This document shows positions 9,787 to 20,208 of a stretch of 64,000 bases of DNA, one piece after another (within the stretch, counting starts at the first letter, position 1; the number at the start of each line of letters is the position of its first letter). The notes beneath the pieces are model-generated. The model was not told the DNA's origin, did not search any database, and saw nothing but the letters and a program-made list of their open reading frames with translations. Location of the stretch: positions 3,286,001 to 3,350,000 of the forward strand of contig NC_089391.1 in NCBI RefSeq assembly GCF_003171515.1, written 5' to 3'. Made by a program: the position numbers and the translations under genes. This stretch comes from Pyrenophora tritici-repentis. Lineage: Eukaryota; Ascomycota; Dothideomycetes; Pleosporales; Pleosporaceae.

Positions 9787-11112
9787 ATGCAAATAGTAAC
9801 TTCCATCGTAAGTAGCTGGAAAGCAACCACTATGGCGGGTATCGCACTAACTGATCACAGGTCCTCCAAGCGCTGCTGCTAGCTTTAGCGTTGTGTGTTA
9901 CGATCCTACGGTTTTGGCTCCGATCCTCTGTAGAACGTCGTAAGTTGACGTTCGCGGACTATCTCGTATGGGGCGGTTGGTTCTGCGCATTAGGATGGGT
10001 GATTTGCTCTTCGAAAGCGCTCGTCATCTTGATCGATCATCCACTGGACGAGGAGACCAGGAGTGATTCCATCGATTACCTCAAGGTATGTAGACTCGAA
10101 AGCATTGCGTTGTAAATGCCAAGGGACGCAAGCTCACGAAATTTCTGGAATTAGACCGTCTTTGCGTCGTGTTTCTTCTTCGACACGGGGTTATACTTCC
10201 CAAAAACTTCTCTCGTCGCCTTCTACTGGTGGTTAATTCCACCGGGATTTCCGCGCCTCCGGTTCTCTGTATACGTCACTGCCGCGGCCATAATCTGTTG
10301 CTGGATAGCAAGTTTGTTGACAAACTTTCTCATTGCGCCTAAGATCACAGACAATTGGTATGGTGCGCCTCCAAATCCGAATCCTCTAAAGCATTTCACT
10401 GACTATCGCATGAATTAGGTCAATTGAGAACCAGCTGCAATCAACATGGAATACGTATGCCAATCTGGTTGTGAACTGGGTGCTCAACTTTGCGACCGAC
10501 TTAATGCGTGAGAGTTCTCTTGTCATATATACTGAATGTGACTGATAGAAGATATCTAGTCTTCATTATCCCGTTCTTCATCATCAACTGTCTGAAACTC
10601 CGGAGACGACAGAAGATAGGATTGGTTGGTGTGTTCTCACTCGGCGTTATTACCATGGCCATTAGTCTCGGGCGCTTCATCGTGTACAACATGGATTACG
10701 ACCTTCCCGACGCAGACGGAAGTGAGTGGCTGTCGCCGCTGTCGCATTCTCGGCCTCGTTTGCTAACATGATGGCAGATCTCTGGTGCACGGCAGAAATG
10801 TGCACGTCCATCATCGTTGTATCCCTTCCATTTTTGAAATCACTCATCATCCGCCCCAACTCCCCAAGCGCGACGAACCGCAGCAACACGGGCTACATAC
10901 ACGCCAGCGACCGTAAGACGGATGATAGTAGAGGACGTGGGCTCAAGGTTCACGCTCTGGGTGATACAATGGACGATGAGATGGAGCTTACATTCCTGGA
11001 CCGCAGGCCCAGTCCTGCCCTCACCGCCGCTACCGACGACACTAGAGGGCGGGAGGGGAAGGATGTTGTAATGGTCAAGACAGAAGTTACAGTCACCAGG
11101 AGTATTGTATGA
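9787..11112 (+). CDS. SAT4-family rhodopsin-like membrane protein
   Basis: A six-exon gene: 9787-9807, 9861-10085, 10155-10357, 10419-10507, 10560-10721 and 10778-11112. The joined exons give 344 aa in frame. Introns are 52-69 bp, and at least two have a clear CTAAC branch site. The protein has several hydrophobic segments (VLQALLLALALCVTILRFWL, the LVWGGWFCALGWV stretch, AAAIICCWIASLLTNFLI, VFSLGVITMAISL) with conserved family features (KTSLVAFYWW, W..Y.NL..N...D). The C-terminal tail is hydrophilic and cytoplasmic-type. This is the fungal rhodopsin-like integral membrane family, a large group without a settled function and related to CFEM-type GPCR-like proteins. Exon 1 is short (MQIVTSI); a further upstream start cannot be excluded. 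Confidence 0.85.
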
Positions 11113-12049
11113 AATTCATGAGAGACGCATTAATGTTTACTAAAAGACTGATACTCACTACCTCGCCCTAATCATAGTATATGGATAGAACAATATAATT
11201 GAAACCTCCGTGTAGCTGTATGGATGGCTCATTAAAGTCTCTAAATAGCGTTTATCTGCCACTATTCGCTTACCAAATGCTCATGCACGTCTGTGAGGTG
11301 GTGCTCTTATGGTGTTCACGTGATTCCCGAGCCAGTCGTCCACTCTTACCCGGTTCCGTACCTCGGCTTCGGTAGTGGTATTTTGGACAACACGGGTATT
11401 TCCCAATTCCTTCTGTACGTACGATATAACGCTAGCAGGCTAGCAGGCTAGCCGCTACCGCATCGTGCTCGCGGATCTAGCTAAACGACACCACCCACGT
11501 CGTCGCCACTACGTTCGCCAAGCAAACTTTCAAGTCGCCGTTAAATTTCCTCTCGAAAATGTTTCTGTTGGAATGATGGCGCAGGCAACAATTCCAGCCT
11601 CCTCGATCCGTCTGATTTTGTTGTATAATGACCAACTTTGAAATATTCACCCCTCTCAGCATTTCCCTAGATGCAATTTTACACATTCTGCAGTTTTGTC
11701 CGCAATGATGCACGGTGAGATAAAAAATGGACTAAAACAAGACCGACTACAGCGGGAGAAGAAACTGAACAGCATAACATCAGTCAATGCATGCATGTAA
11801 GTAATGACTTGTCTTCTCTGCTTCTCATCTAACCAATTGCCCACGACGCCATTGCTCCACCGCTCTGATACATATAGGTACTAACAAATCAAGCATCAAA
11901 GATATACAGTGATGAAATCACAGTCTAAAGAATAAACTACCTTCTCAAACAAAACGGAGTTAGTGCCAGACGTAGTGCAGTTCTTCCAGATTCCGTCTCA
12001 CCTCCCAACTACTGTAAAGCTGCCGCTCGAACGGGTTCTCCACATATGT
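11113..12049. other. Intergenic, no gene recognised
   Basis: No convincing coding exon. A small tandem GCTAGCAG repeat lies near 11430-11452. Otherwise nothing was seen. Confidence 0.5.
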
Positions 12050-12369
12050 CTACCCCTTTGGACAGCACTGATACTAGAATACTGCTAATACTAGTTCAAC
12101 GACGATTTTTGAGAACTTACAATAGTAGAGCAAAACACAGCAGCTTCATGGTCATAAGGGCCAAGTCTTGTGAGGCTGGTTGCTCTCGGCCCAGGATTGC
12201 ATACCACAGTGCCGTAACCATCTCTACAATCATATCGAACATACGCGCTGTTACCATCACTGGGAACTAGCCCAGCAAGTTGATAGACAGTACTCAAAGG
12301 CCGATTGCTACATATGGCATGCACTGTCGTGAAAGTAAGTGCTGCGATGATGGTTGCAGAGTATCTCAT
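12050..12369 (-). CDS. Small secreted cysteine-rich protein (candidate effector)
   Basis: Two exons on the minus strand, 12369-12121 and 12073-12050, joined across a 47-bp intron (GTAAGT donor, TTCTAG acceptor). The product is 90 aa. It has a clear signal peptide (MRYSATIIAALTFTTVHA) and a mature part of about 72 aa with six Cys: ICS, YDC, VVC, VFC and a terminal QCC. Without the splice the frame runs on into an implausible tail. With it the protein ends QCCPKG, a common layout for small fungal cysteine proteins. Six cysteines would allow three disulfides. A TATTTAAG box lies about 140 bp upstream. No known effector family was recognised; an extracellular role is inferred from the signal peptide. 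Confidence 0.75.
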
Positions 12370-12644
12370 GGTATCAATGAAAGGCCGAGGAAGTGCGCGT
12401 AAAAAGTTGATCTGGATGAATTTGAATTGTATTTTTTTCGGTGCGATGCTGATGAACGAAGATCCTGGTAAAGAAACTGTAATAGGACAAGAACCTTACC
12501 CTCCACTTAAATACTGCAAAACCTGGGATTGGGGGCAGTTTCGGTATTATTATCCTAAACTCGGGCTTACTGTTCGGAAATATTAAGCTTTGGGTTGCTT
12601 TTGGCAGTACGTAGTAAGATCGTATCTGGGTGACGTAAAAAACT

Positions 12645-12855
12645 TGACAGTGTGCAGAAGTGGCCTGTGGCACTATTATGTTTAATATTTCATATTACCC
12701 ACACATTACAACCAGAGCCATTAAGCAACCGTCCTATTTATGTGGAGTTAAACCGTATCATCAGACATTAGCAAGCCAACAGCAATTCAGAGTTGTTAAA
12801 CACCTTCCGATAAACTCGATGTATCTATACCGCGAATACTAGCCAGTGCGTAAAC
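12645..12855. repeat. Degenerate direct repeat, copy 1
   Basis: Shares scattered blocks in the same order with 12972-13105: CTTGA.AGTGTG, GTGGCCTG/ATGGCCTG, AACCGTA.CATCAGACA, CAATTCA and ATCTATACCGCGA. The similarity is partial, which suggests an old local duplication. Confidence 0.5.
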
Positions 12856-12971
12856 CAACACTAATAAATTCCTGTCGTCTAGGTATTCAGGGTTGTTCTC
12901 AGTAATATCAAGATCGGGGTTATTTCCGGCAGTTTTAGATTCTCACCTCAGTGATAGTGAAGTACTTGATA

Positions 12972-13105
12972 GTGTGGGTAAGCACCTGTAATGGCCTGAT
13001 AGTTGAACCGTACCATCAGACACAAGCCAATCGCAATTCAATGTCATCAAAAACCTCCGGGTCAACCATCTTATCTATACCGCGATCATCAACTTGTGCG
13101 TAATC
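12972..13105. repeat. Degenerate direct repeat, copy 2
   Basis: Second, shorter copy of the unit at 12645-12855. It includes AACCGTACCATCAGACA and ATCTATACCGCGATC. It lies about 470 bp upstream of the secreted protein gene at 13572. Confidence 0.5.
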
Positions 13106-13571
13106 ATGTAGTGGCCTGATAATGTCAGGTATTTCATGTCAGTCAGATGGTCGGAGTTATTCTCGGCGGCAGGTTTCGAACGCGGGTCTCGACCCAATAT
13201 CGTTGCGGTAGCTCGTCGCGTTTCTCAGGGAGCAACATGCTCTAATAAGCGCGTCTGGTGTTGCAGGTATGGCCGTGAAATATTGTCGAAACGCTGTGAG
13301 AGGTGTCACCCGCCTTTGCCATGGCGGCCGTGCGGGCGAAACGAGGCGGTGCACTCAGCCAACCACGTGGTGCGAACGCCACAGATGACCCACAAATTGG
13401 CCTTGCAACTCCAGTTCTCTCCTGCTGATCCAACGCCGTCACCGAACCCAACCTCACGCCGTTTCCCTCCCTGCGCCGCCTCCCCACACTCGCAACCGCC
13501 CTACTGGACTCGCGTGCTCATCCTTGCGCCTTTCTGGACGAGCGTGTCTATCTGCTCTGGATGCTGGCGAC

Positions 13572-14123
13572 ATGATGATGTCCAGTGGCCGCTTCCTCCC
13601 CTTGTCGACGCTGTTGCTGGCGGCGTGGGCGAACCTCGGGGCCGCCGACGACACCATTACCAGCGGGAAGATCAAGGTGCAGCTGTATGCCGCGCCTTCG
13701 TTTCTTAGCGAGGTGTCTGTAGACGCGTATAATAATCAGTGTTTGTCGCTGGATAATAACTTGTATGTTGTGCCAAACCATTCATAATATACAAGAACCG
13801 GGTTGCTGATAGACAAGCACAGAATCGACGGCCGCGTGCAATCTATCCTAGTCGGCGGCCACGACGTCGCCAGTGTGCTTGCGAGAGACGACTTCTGGAC
13901 TTGTAGATTCTACGAGTAAGTAGGCCGCGCGCGGGCGCGTAAGTCGCCAAATGTAAAGGAAACAAACTAACATATTGGACTCAGTAACTACGACTGCGAG
14001 GGCGACAAGGACATGGATCAGTACCTAATGATCGCAGACGGCGCGAATAACCTCGGTAGCATTGGCTGGGGCACAAATATCCATGGCTTGAAGTGTCGAA
14101 ACATGGATAGCCACGACGATTGA
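13572..14123 (+). CDS. Small secreted protein, four cysteines
   Basis: Three exons: 13572-13762, 13823-13915 and 13985-14123, joined in frame to 140 aa. Introns are 60 and 69 bp; the second has an AACTAAC branch site. A signal peptide (MMMSSGRFLPLSTLLLAAWA...GAA) is followed by a mature domain with four Cys: NQC, WTC, YDC and LKC, enough for two disulfides. The first-intron acceptor was chosen (GCACAG) because the nearer TAG acceptor leads to an early stop, while this one continues in frame into RVQSILVGGHDVASVLARDD. I did not recognise a family. Secretion is predicted and a role in host or environment interaction is only a possibility. Confidence 0.75.
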
Positions 14124-14889
14124 GCTGGATAAATCGAGGATTAAACGAGGAAAACACGTTTATATAAGGCGATATATTGGGCTACGACCATCTACATCGG
14201 ATCTCGACTGTTTACATGGCGACGCTCAGCACCCACCGAGGGTACTAATGCTGGAAGAGCACCTGCGTCGCGGAAATGATTGGGACCGGAAGGGAAAGGG
14301 AAGGAAAAGCAGGTGCAAGGATTGTTCAGCTGCATGATACACCCAAGCGAGGCGCTATCAGATGGAGAGAAGCGTTCCAGAGCGTCCACGCGGGTGTCAT
14401 GAAATACTTGACATACTAGTGTACAAGGGCCACTGTGGTTGCCAGACACGCCTATTACTACACTGTCAAGTATTTGTGACACCCATTTTCGTCCACACAA
14501 ACAGCACTTGAGAGTGCATTGCCAGGGTCATAGGCTTGGCGTTCGCGTGGGGTCATGGCGCATCAATATGGACGATGATATAGAAGCAATGGCGTTCGAA
14601 GCGCTCGACGCCAGGAGTAGTAGTTAGTAGTGTAGTCAATCCATAGGAAGCATAAAGTCAAGGTTCATCTTGGCTTCTTCCACTTTGTAGATGTGTCGTC
14701 AGCATGCGTTTGTTTCGTTCCACCGTGTCGATACGTGTAAACGCCCTCGCTCTATCATGGCAGTACATGTATACACACCCCGGGTATCTCCAGCATCCAA
14801 AACAATAAGACGAATCAGCCCTTGAACGCCCTGCTACACCATGTGAAACTGCTCTCTTTGATACCCACTCCCTGTGCCATAAACCCCCT
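14124..14889. other. Intergenic, convergent gene ends
   Basis: Lies between two genes that end towards each other (13572+ and 14890-). Nothing else was recognised. Confidence 0.5.
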
Positions 14890-15889
14890 CTACAAATCAA
14901 TCAAATCCGGAGCCTCGCCCGACCCCACCCCCCTCAGCAGCACAATCATATTCCCACTCGAACACGACTCGCCAATCTTCTCATTGAACTTGAGCAATCG
15001 TCCGCCCTCGACATGAAAAACCCGTAACTTCTCCTCCTCACCTCCCCCGTGATTATTCACATTCTGCACCTGCAGCGCCTTGGCCGCCATATCCAGCACA
15101 CGGCCAACCGTCCAGTCTTTATTGTAGAAGAACTTGCCCGTCGGATATTTCGCTTTCGTGGTATCCGCCGAGGCCTCTACATGCAAATACACGCGTTTCT
15201 CCTGGGGTACGCTCGCCTCACCCTTCGCCGTTCTCTTCAGAGCATTGAGTTCAGCCTGTGCCGTACTCGCCGCACTACTCGAGCTCTTCCCCAGCCCCAA
15301 AAAGCCGCCTGTTTTCTTTGCTGCACCCCTCCTTTTCTCATCCTCCTTCTTCTTATTCTCAGCCCACAGTTTCAACTTCATCAGCGCGCTCATAGTTTGC
15401 TGTCTCGCGCCGCCCAGGGGAGTGACGCCGCGGCGCGGGATATTTTTGCAATCGTGGTCTTCGGGCATGCGGTGCTTGAGGCAGTAGGAGTGATTGCATG
15501 TTGAGCATTCGTTGGGTGGCATGCGGGGGGTGTTTATGAGGGTTTTGCACGCGCGCTCGTAGCATTGCTGCTCATGGGTGTAGAGGCTGGGTTTCGGGGT
15601 GAGGGGCGTGTTAGTAGAGGTGAGGGCGTTTTGAGCTGCTCTTCGCCGGGCCCAGTCGCCGGCTTTGGTGCAGGCGTGGGCGTGTTCGGTGCGGTGGTCT
15701 AGGCAGAACTTGCTGGTGTTTTGTTAGTGGCGCTATGCGCCATAATGGAGAGATAACTTACCCCTGACAACTCTCGCAGCGAAACGGTAAAAAGTCGAGT
15801 ACATGGCAGTATTCCATCTGGCAGTGTGCCCCGATAGCCTCGACTTCGCCCTTCATCTCGGTGTAGCTTGAATCGTTGGAGGAAGCCAT
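14890..15889 (-). CDS. cuz1: Two-AN1-zinc-finger protein with C-terminal ubiquitin-like region (Cuz1/ZFAND1 type)
   Basis: Two exons, 15889-15762 and 15712-14890, joined over a 49-bp intron to give 316 aa. The intron splits the first AN1 finger: exon 1 ends FRCESCQG and exon 2 begins KFCLDHR. Finger 1 has HCQMEYC, FRCESC, FCLDHR and H.HAC. Finger 2 has CYERAC, CSTCNHSYCLKHR and HDC. A basic, Lys-rich linker follows, then a C-terminal domain from about residue 215 (KRVYLHVEA...GKFFYNKDWTVGRVLDMAAKAL) that resembles a ubiquitin-like fold. This order matches yeast Cuz1 and human ZFAND1, which link Cdc48/p97 and proteasomes during arsenite stress. The name is by architecture, not by search. Confidence 0.88.
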
Positions 15890-16630
15890 GTTGGCGGCAC
15901 AGAAGAAGTAATAAGAGAAAAGTCACCAAGTAGCGATTACAAAGCGATGGTGAGGATGAAGGAAAGTTAAGGATGGACTGAGAAAGTGCAGGAAGCGAAG
16001 AGAAGGCTGTTGGCTTAGGCAACTGAGAGCTGACGATTGCTAAGTCGGCAAGGTCGGAATGGCGCGCGTCAGTTCCGACCGAGGTGGCACGTTAGTAGCG
16101 TCAGGGTCTGGCTTACCTAAGTCGGCTTTTCAGTCCACAGCCTTTGGCCAAAGGCTGTACAAGCATCTTTTCTACAGACAATTCATGGGGAAATATGTCC
16201 GTGGCGAAACCTCCTCTAAGCTCTTTGAGGAGCTGTGGGACTCTATCATTTTTGAGTACCTACAATGATCATGTAGTTTCAAAAGAGAAAAAAATACTTT
16301 TCCGCTGGCTGCCAAAGGTCATCTAGATAAGATGTGATTCCTATCCAGTAAAGCATATGTGTAATAAGCCCACGGCTGTCTATTGGCTCCAGCTCGCGCA
16401 GACTGGAGCTTCCATACTCCCGATAGGACTCTCATTTCCTGTGGTGTCTTTGCAGCCATATTCGACGACTAGCATCGAATTTGTACAAAAGAATAAGTAT
16501 AAGAAGACACCAAGAAGCATAACGTACACATAATTGTCTAACCAATGTTTACTAAATTATTACAGTATATATTCACCCATTTCCAAGCGATTCTTCTCAG
16601 AACAAAAACACGAAAAAGACAACCTCTAAT
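15890..16630. other. Intergenic, no gene recognised
   Basis: Promoter side of the AN1-finger gene. A 69-codon ORF at 16059-16268 has no recognisable features. Confidence 0.5.
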
Positions 16631-17000
16631 GTCGATTCAAGCGTGCCGGGACGCATGGCGTAGCGGGACACATTTCCTTCCGGGCCCTCGGGTTGCCCGC
16701 AGCGCACTTGTATGTAGACAAGCGTAATGCGCATCTACTTTATAGCTCTCGTTCTCTTAGCACATTAGTCGCCGACTCCGAAGAGCGCGTTGTTAACTGT
16801 GCTGTCGCTCGTTCTGTAAACTTTGTCCCTAACTCTCCTCTTCCACTCCCCTGTTTATTCGCGACAGTACATATCTTTAGACAGCTCGGTGGACTAGAAG
16901 GGAAGGTAAGATGGCAAAGACCAAGTCTGCAGCGTCAAAAGGTCGATCTAGGGTAAGGAGTGACATCCCGGCAATTTCTCCGCGCAGACGGCAAGATCGT
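16631..17000. repeat. Dispersed repeat, copy 1
   Basis: About 370 bp with a diverged second copy at 33089-33460 in the same orientation. Shared blocks in order include AAGCGTGCCGGGACGCA, AATGCGCATCTA, AGCTCTCGTTCTCTTAG, GCGTTGTTAAC, GTGCTGTCGCTCGTTCT, CACTCCCCTGTTTATT, AAAAGGTCGAT and TTTCTCCGCGCAGA. Neither copy has a long reading frame. It may be a piece of an unrecognised old transposon. Confidence 0.7.
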
Positions 17001-17609
17001 CAGGATGCAGTTGACGGTCCGTGCGCTATTAATAAATCTTGGCATGTAGTAGCGTGCTGAGATATCTATGCGCCTGCCCGCGCGCTGTGGCTGAGAACTG
17101 CAGCTTTGAGCACCCCGCCCCGGGCAGCTCTTATTCCCGACTTTGCAGGCAGCTGTTGATCCAGACGTGCATGCGCGCATTGCAGACAGCCGCGCTTCGT
17201 ACTCCCTTCACTAGTTTCCTCGCAAAGCAGCTTCCCTACGCCTACACAACTTACATCGCTGCGCACCCTTCCTCGATAACATGAGTCTCGCGAGACGCTA
17301 CGATGGCAGTCTAAGTAGGACTGCTCTATCTGCTGGCACCCTGCCCATGTGCGCAGTAATCTGACGTGAGTTCACACGACGAACGCTGTCGAGCGCAAGT
17401 TATGAGGCGGGACGGCGCAGGATGCTTGATGCTCCCAGCATCCGCTCAGCCTGGTTGCATGCACTGCCTTGACAGGCAGCCTTCACAGCAGCCCAGCGTA
17501 AGCTTCCTCTGCCTGCTTCGCTCTATCGCGACTATTCCTTTCTACTCTCGACACCACTAAATTCGTTCGCGCCTCGCCTTTCCTAGACTAAGCCAAGATT
17601 GCAAACGCT
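17001..17609. other. Upstream region of HET relic
   Basis: No gene recognised. The last part would be the promoter of the HET relic at 17610. Confidence 0.4.
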
Positions 17610-17898
17610 ATGCGGCTTCTCCACCATAACGCGCTGGGAAGGCTTGTCTTAACGGATTTCCGCAGCAAAACGATTCCGCCCTACGCTATTCTATCGCACA
17701 GATAGAGCGACTCCGAGATCCTCATCGAAGACATATCGAACGGGACCTACAAGGAGAAGGAACAAGGCTATTAAAAGCTCTAGTTTTGCGCTGAACAGGC
17801 GGTCTAGGACAAGCTGCAGTATTTCTAGATCGACATATGCTGCATCGACAGGTGGAATAACAATGAGCGCTCGAAGGCGATTAACTCGATGTTCTAGT
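17610..17898 (+). pseudogene. HET-domain (heterokaryon incompatibility) relic
   Basis: Starts with ATG and reads MRLLHHNALGRLVLTDF, TIPPYAILSHR, EILIEDISNGTY, FCAEQA, DKLQYF and CCIDRWNNNERSKAINSMF, the classic N-terminal HET-domain signature. Six in-frame stops fall at sites where this family usually has Trp, Arg or Gln (after LSHR, before KL, before FCAEQA, after QAV, after LQYF, after NSMF). Most are explained by C-to-T or G-to-A changes, as expected from RIP. The gene is cut off at 17899 by the gypsy LTR and I found no continuation on its other side. HET proteins trigger cell death on fusion of unlike hyphae; this copy cannot act. Confidence 0.85.
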
Positions 17899-18065
17899 TG
17901 TTACGGATCCATAGACTCGCTCGGCCCATGGCCCCCATATCGATAAGATCCTTATCTTATCGGACTAGCGCCTTGGCGCCCACAGCATAAGTTCGGGCTC
18001 ACAACGTAGATAGCTCGATAGCTTGTATCTTGTCAAATCCAATCTTTCTTGATCGATCCCTCACA
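17899..18065 (+). repeat. Gypsy 5' LTR
   Basis: 167-bp direct repeat matching 24839-25005, with TG...CA ends. Confidence 0.95.
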
Positions 18066-18215
18066 TTATACAAGCTCCCTTTCAAGACGGGCCCTGGAAG
18101 CTCGTTCGCGAATTGTATTTTCTTGTCGCTGCGAGCGACACGCCAACGACAGAAACACTTACGCGACGAGGATCGCATTGACTATACGTACCGCCGCAGA
18201 AGAGCCGCCGTAGTA

Positions 18216-18351
18216 AAGACACCTGATTGCCCAGCTGCATAGCTGTACCCACCTGCCAGAAAAGACCCGCCGCCGCAGAGTGCCGCCGCGGAAGACACTG
18301 GATTGCCCAGCTGCATAGCTGTACCCACCTGCCAGAAAAGATCCGCCGCCG
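18216..18351 (+). repeat. 76-bp tandem repeat in gypsy leader
   Basis: Two near-identical copies, starting at 18216 and 18292. Each contains GATTGCCCAGCTGCATAGCT followed by GTACCCACCTGCCAGAAAAG and a CCGCCGCCGC run. The repeat lies in the untranslated leader just before gag. Confidence 0.85.
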
Positions 18352-18369
18352 CTTCTAGCGCTGCCGCCG

Positions 18370-20208
18370 ATGATGGCCCGACTAAACGAGACGAGCAAGG
18401 ATGCCCACGACCAGGGTGCTCAGAACGACACACAAACCATTCCAGCAGAGTCGCACCTTGAGTACGGCGACTTTGAGAATGACGACGACCTCACCGAAGC
18501 GGAGAAGGCGACTATTAGACAGAAGTTCGCCACCCGCAAGAGACAGGTCACTTTTGGCCGTGGAGACGGCCAAGGCAACAGCGAGGACGAGGGCAATGAC
18601 GTCAACGCCGCTGAACGCCGACGACAGTCTTGTAGACAGTCTCTTAAGAAAGCCGTTAAGCCAGCGGATAAGACTTCTATAGAACTAGGCTACGACGACG
18701 ACACGGATGACATGTATCTACGTTTTTATGGCATCCACGACAACGATGAGCGCGAGATCCTCGCGGACATGAGGAACGTTGACGACTTCACCGCTTGCAT
18801 CGCTGAACATGCTGAGAGTGTCTTTGGACACCTAGCAGATTTGCTTAGTCAGATAGCTGAACAAGCCGAACAGCTAGACCAAGCACATAATGAAGCCCGT
18901 GTACAACAAGAAGCAGCTGACGCCCGCGTGGAGCGCGCCCAGACGCAAGCTCGCGCTGCCGCCGCAGACGAGCTTGCCCAAGTCACCCAGAAATGCAACC
19001 GCATGATCACTACTAAGAACAGCTACGCTTCACGGCTAGCAGTGCTCGAAGACGAGCTTGCAGCCTCGCGCGAGTCAAACGTGAAGCTCTACTCCCAGAT
19101 TAGCGACCTCTACAACGAGAGGAGTGTCCTGCAACAGCACGCGGGCGTCCCGACGAATGGAAATTTATATGACACGCGCCCAGCTCAGTTCCAGTCGTCC
19201 CCTCCTCCAATGACTGCGAACCCGTTCATTGGCACTGGCACTCACGACTTGATGCTGCCTCCCCCTATGGCACATCATCAGAAAAACCGACCCCTAGCTC
19301 GGTCTGCTGTATCGGACAACCTCACTGCAACGGGTGCAAAGCTGAAGGATATTGACATCTTTCGCGGAGACAGCACCGACAAAGAGGACTACAAGTATTG
19401 GCGCCGCAGCGCCAGGAACTTCTTAAACAAAACTACTATCCACACAACTGTTCAAGATCAGCTCGACTACCTGATTGACCACTTGCGAGGACCAGCCGCT
19501 GCACAGGTGGAATATAGAGCAGCACCCGGAGCTCGTAACGCCTACGTGACAGCGGAAGAAGTCCTCACGGAACTTGATCGCATCTTTGACACGGTCGACA
19601 AGGTCACCGAAGCCAGCGCAGCGCTACACGACAGCGGCTCTGGAGGATTAAAGCAACGCGACAATGAATCGTTTAACACCTGGGTAGCCCGCTTTACCTC
19701 TACAGTCGCACCATTGAACCTGGGCGACAACGAAATGATCCAGCACGCGATCCGACTCATGAAGTTTGGTCGTAACGCAGGTTTACAATTCCGCCATGGT
19801 GATACTTGGGAAGCGTTTGCCCAGAATTGCCGCACTCAGCAACAGCTCTCACGTCTCACCCAGAGCAGCGGAAATAATGGTACCCGAACCGGCCGCAACA
19901 CGTCTAACGCTGGTGGTGGAGGTAATGGCAACGGCAACAGCAATAGCAGCGGCTCCACAACGCGTAACAACTACGGTCGCACGCGCGCGCAACTCAACGC
20001 GTTGAGTAAGCAAGGCGAGTGCTTTAAATGCGGAGGCACGGCAAATGTCAGCGGCAAGAAACATCGTCCGACCGACGCAGACGTCCCAGCAGCCTGCAAG
20101 TCTGGCTCTATCGTGCCAGCTAGCCGCGTCCCTGCCCTCAAAGCTACATTCACCAACGCCGCCCTCCAGGCCACAGTCGTCGATGCCACCGACGAGTCGG
20201 AAAACTAG
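18370..20208 (+). CDS. Gypsy Gag
   Basis: 612 aa from an ATG 304 bp after the LTR. The N-terminal third is acidic. A coiled-coil rich in Gln, Glu and Ala lies at about residues 150-260. A retrotransposon-gag region spans about 330-500 (DIFRGDSTDKEDYKYWRR, FNTWVARFTS, WEAFAQNCRT). A Gly/Asn-rich linker is followed by a zinc-knuckle-like CFKCGG...H...C near residue 555. The gene ends at a TAG at 20208 and overlaps the next frame by about 160 nt. It forms the particle shell and binds the RNA. Pol lies in the +1 frame relative to gag. Confidence 0.9.
   Translation: MMARLNETSKDAHDQGAQNDTQTIPAESHLEYGDFENDDDLTEAEKATIRQKFATRKRQVTFGRGDGQGNSEDEGNDVNAAERRRQSCRQSLKKAVKPADKTSIELGYDDDTDDMYLRFYGIHDNDEREILADMRNVDDFTACIAEHAESVFGHLADLLSQIAEQAEQLDQAHNEARVQQEAADARVERAQTQARAAAADELAQVTQKCNRMITTKNSYASRLAVLEDELAASRESNVKLYSQISDLYNERSVLQQHAGVPTNGNLYDTRPAQFQSSPPPMTANPFIGTGTHDLMLPPPMAHHQKNRPLARSAVSDNLTATGAKLKDIDIFRGDSTDKEDYKYWRRSARNFLNKTTIHTTVQDQLDYLIDHLRGPAAAQVEYRAAPGARNAYVTAEEVLTELDRIFDTVDKVTEASAALHDSGSGGLKQRDNESFNTWVARFTSTVAPLNLGDNEMIQHAIRLMKFGRNAGLQFRHGDTWEAFAQNCRTQQQLSRLTQSSGNNGTRTGRNTSNAGGGGNGNGNSNSSGSTTRNNYGRTRAQLNALSKQGECFKCGGTANVSGKKHRPTDADVPAACKSGSIVPASRVPALKATFTNAALQATVVDATDESEN

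Larger units (their letters stand above)
12370..13571. other. Intergenic with degenerate direct repeat
   Basis: Separates two divergently transcribed secreted-protein genes. It holds the diverged direct repeat listed separately (12645-12855 and 12972-13105). No other feature was recognised. Confidence 0.5.

Noticed and set aside
13165..13200. T-loop-like sequence GGTTTCGAACGCGGGTC suggesting a tRNA
   Set aside because: No matching acceptor, D or anticodon arms could be placed around it.
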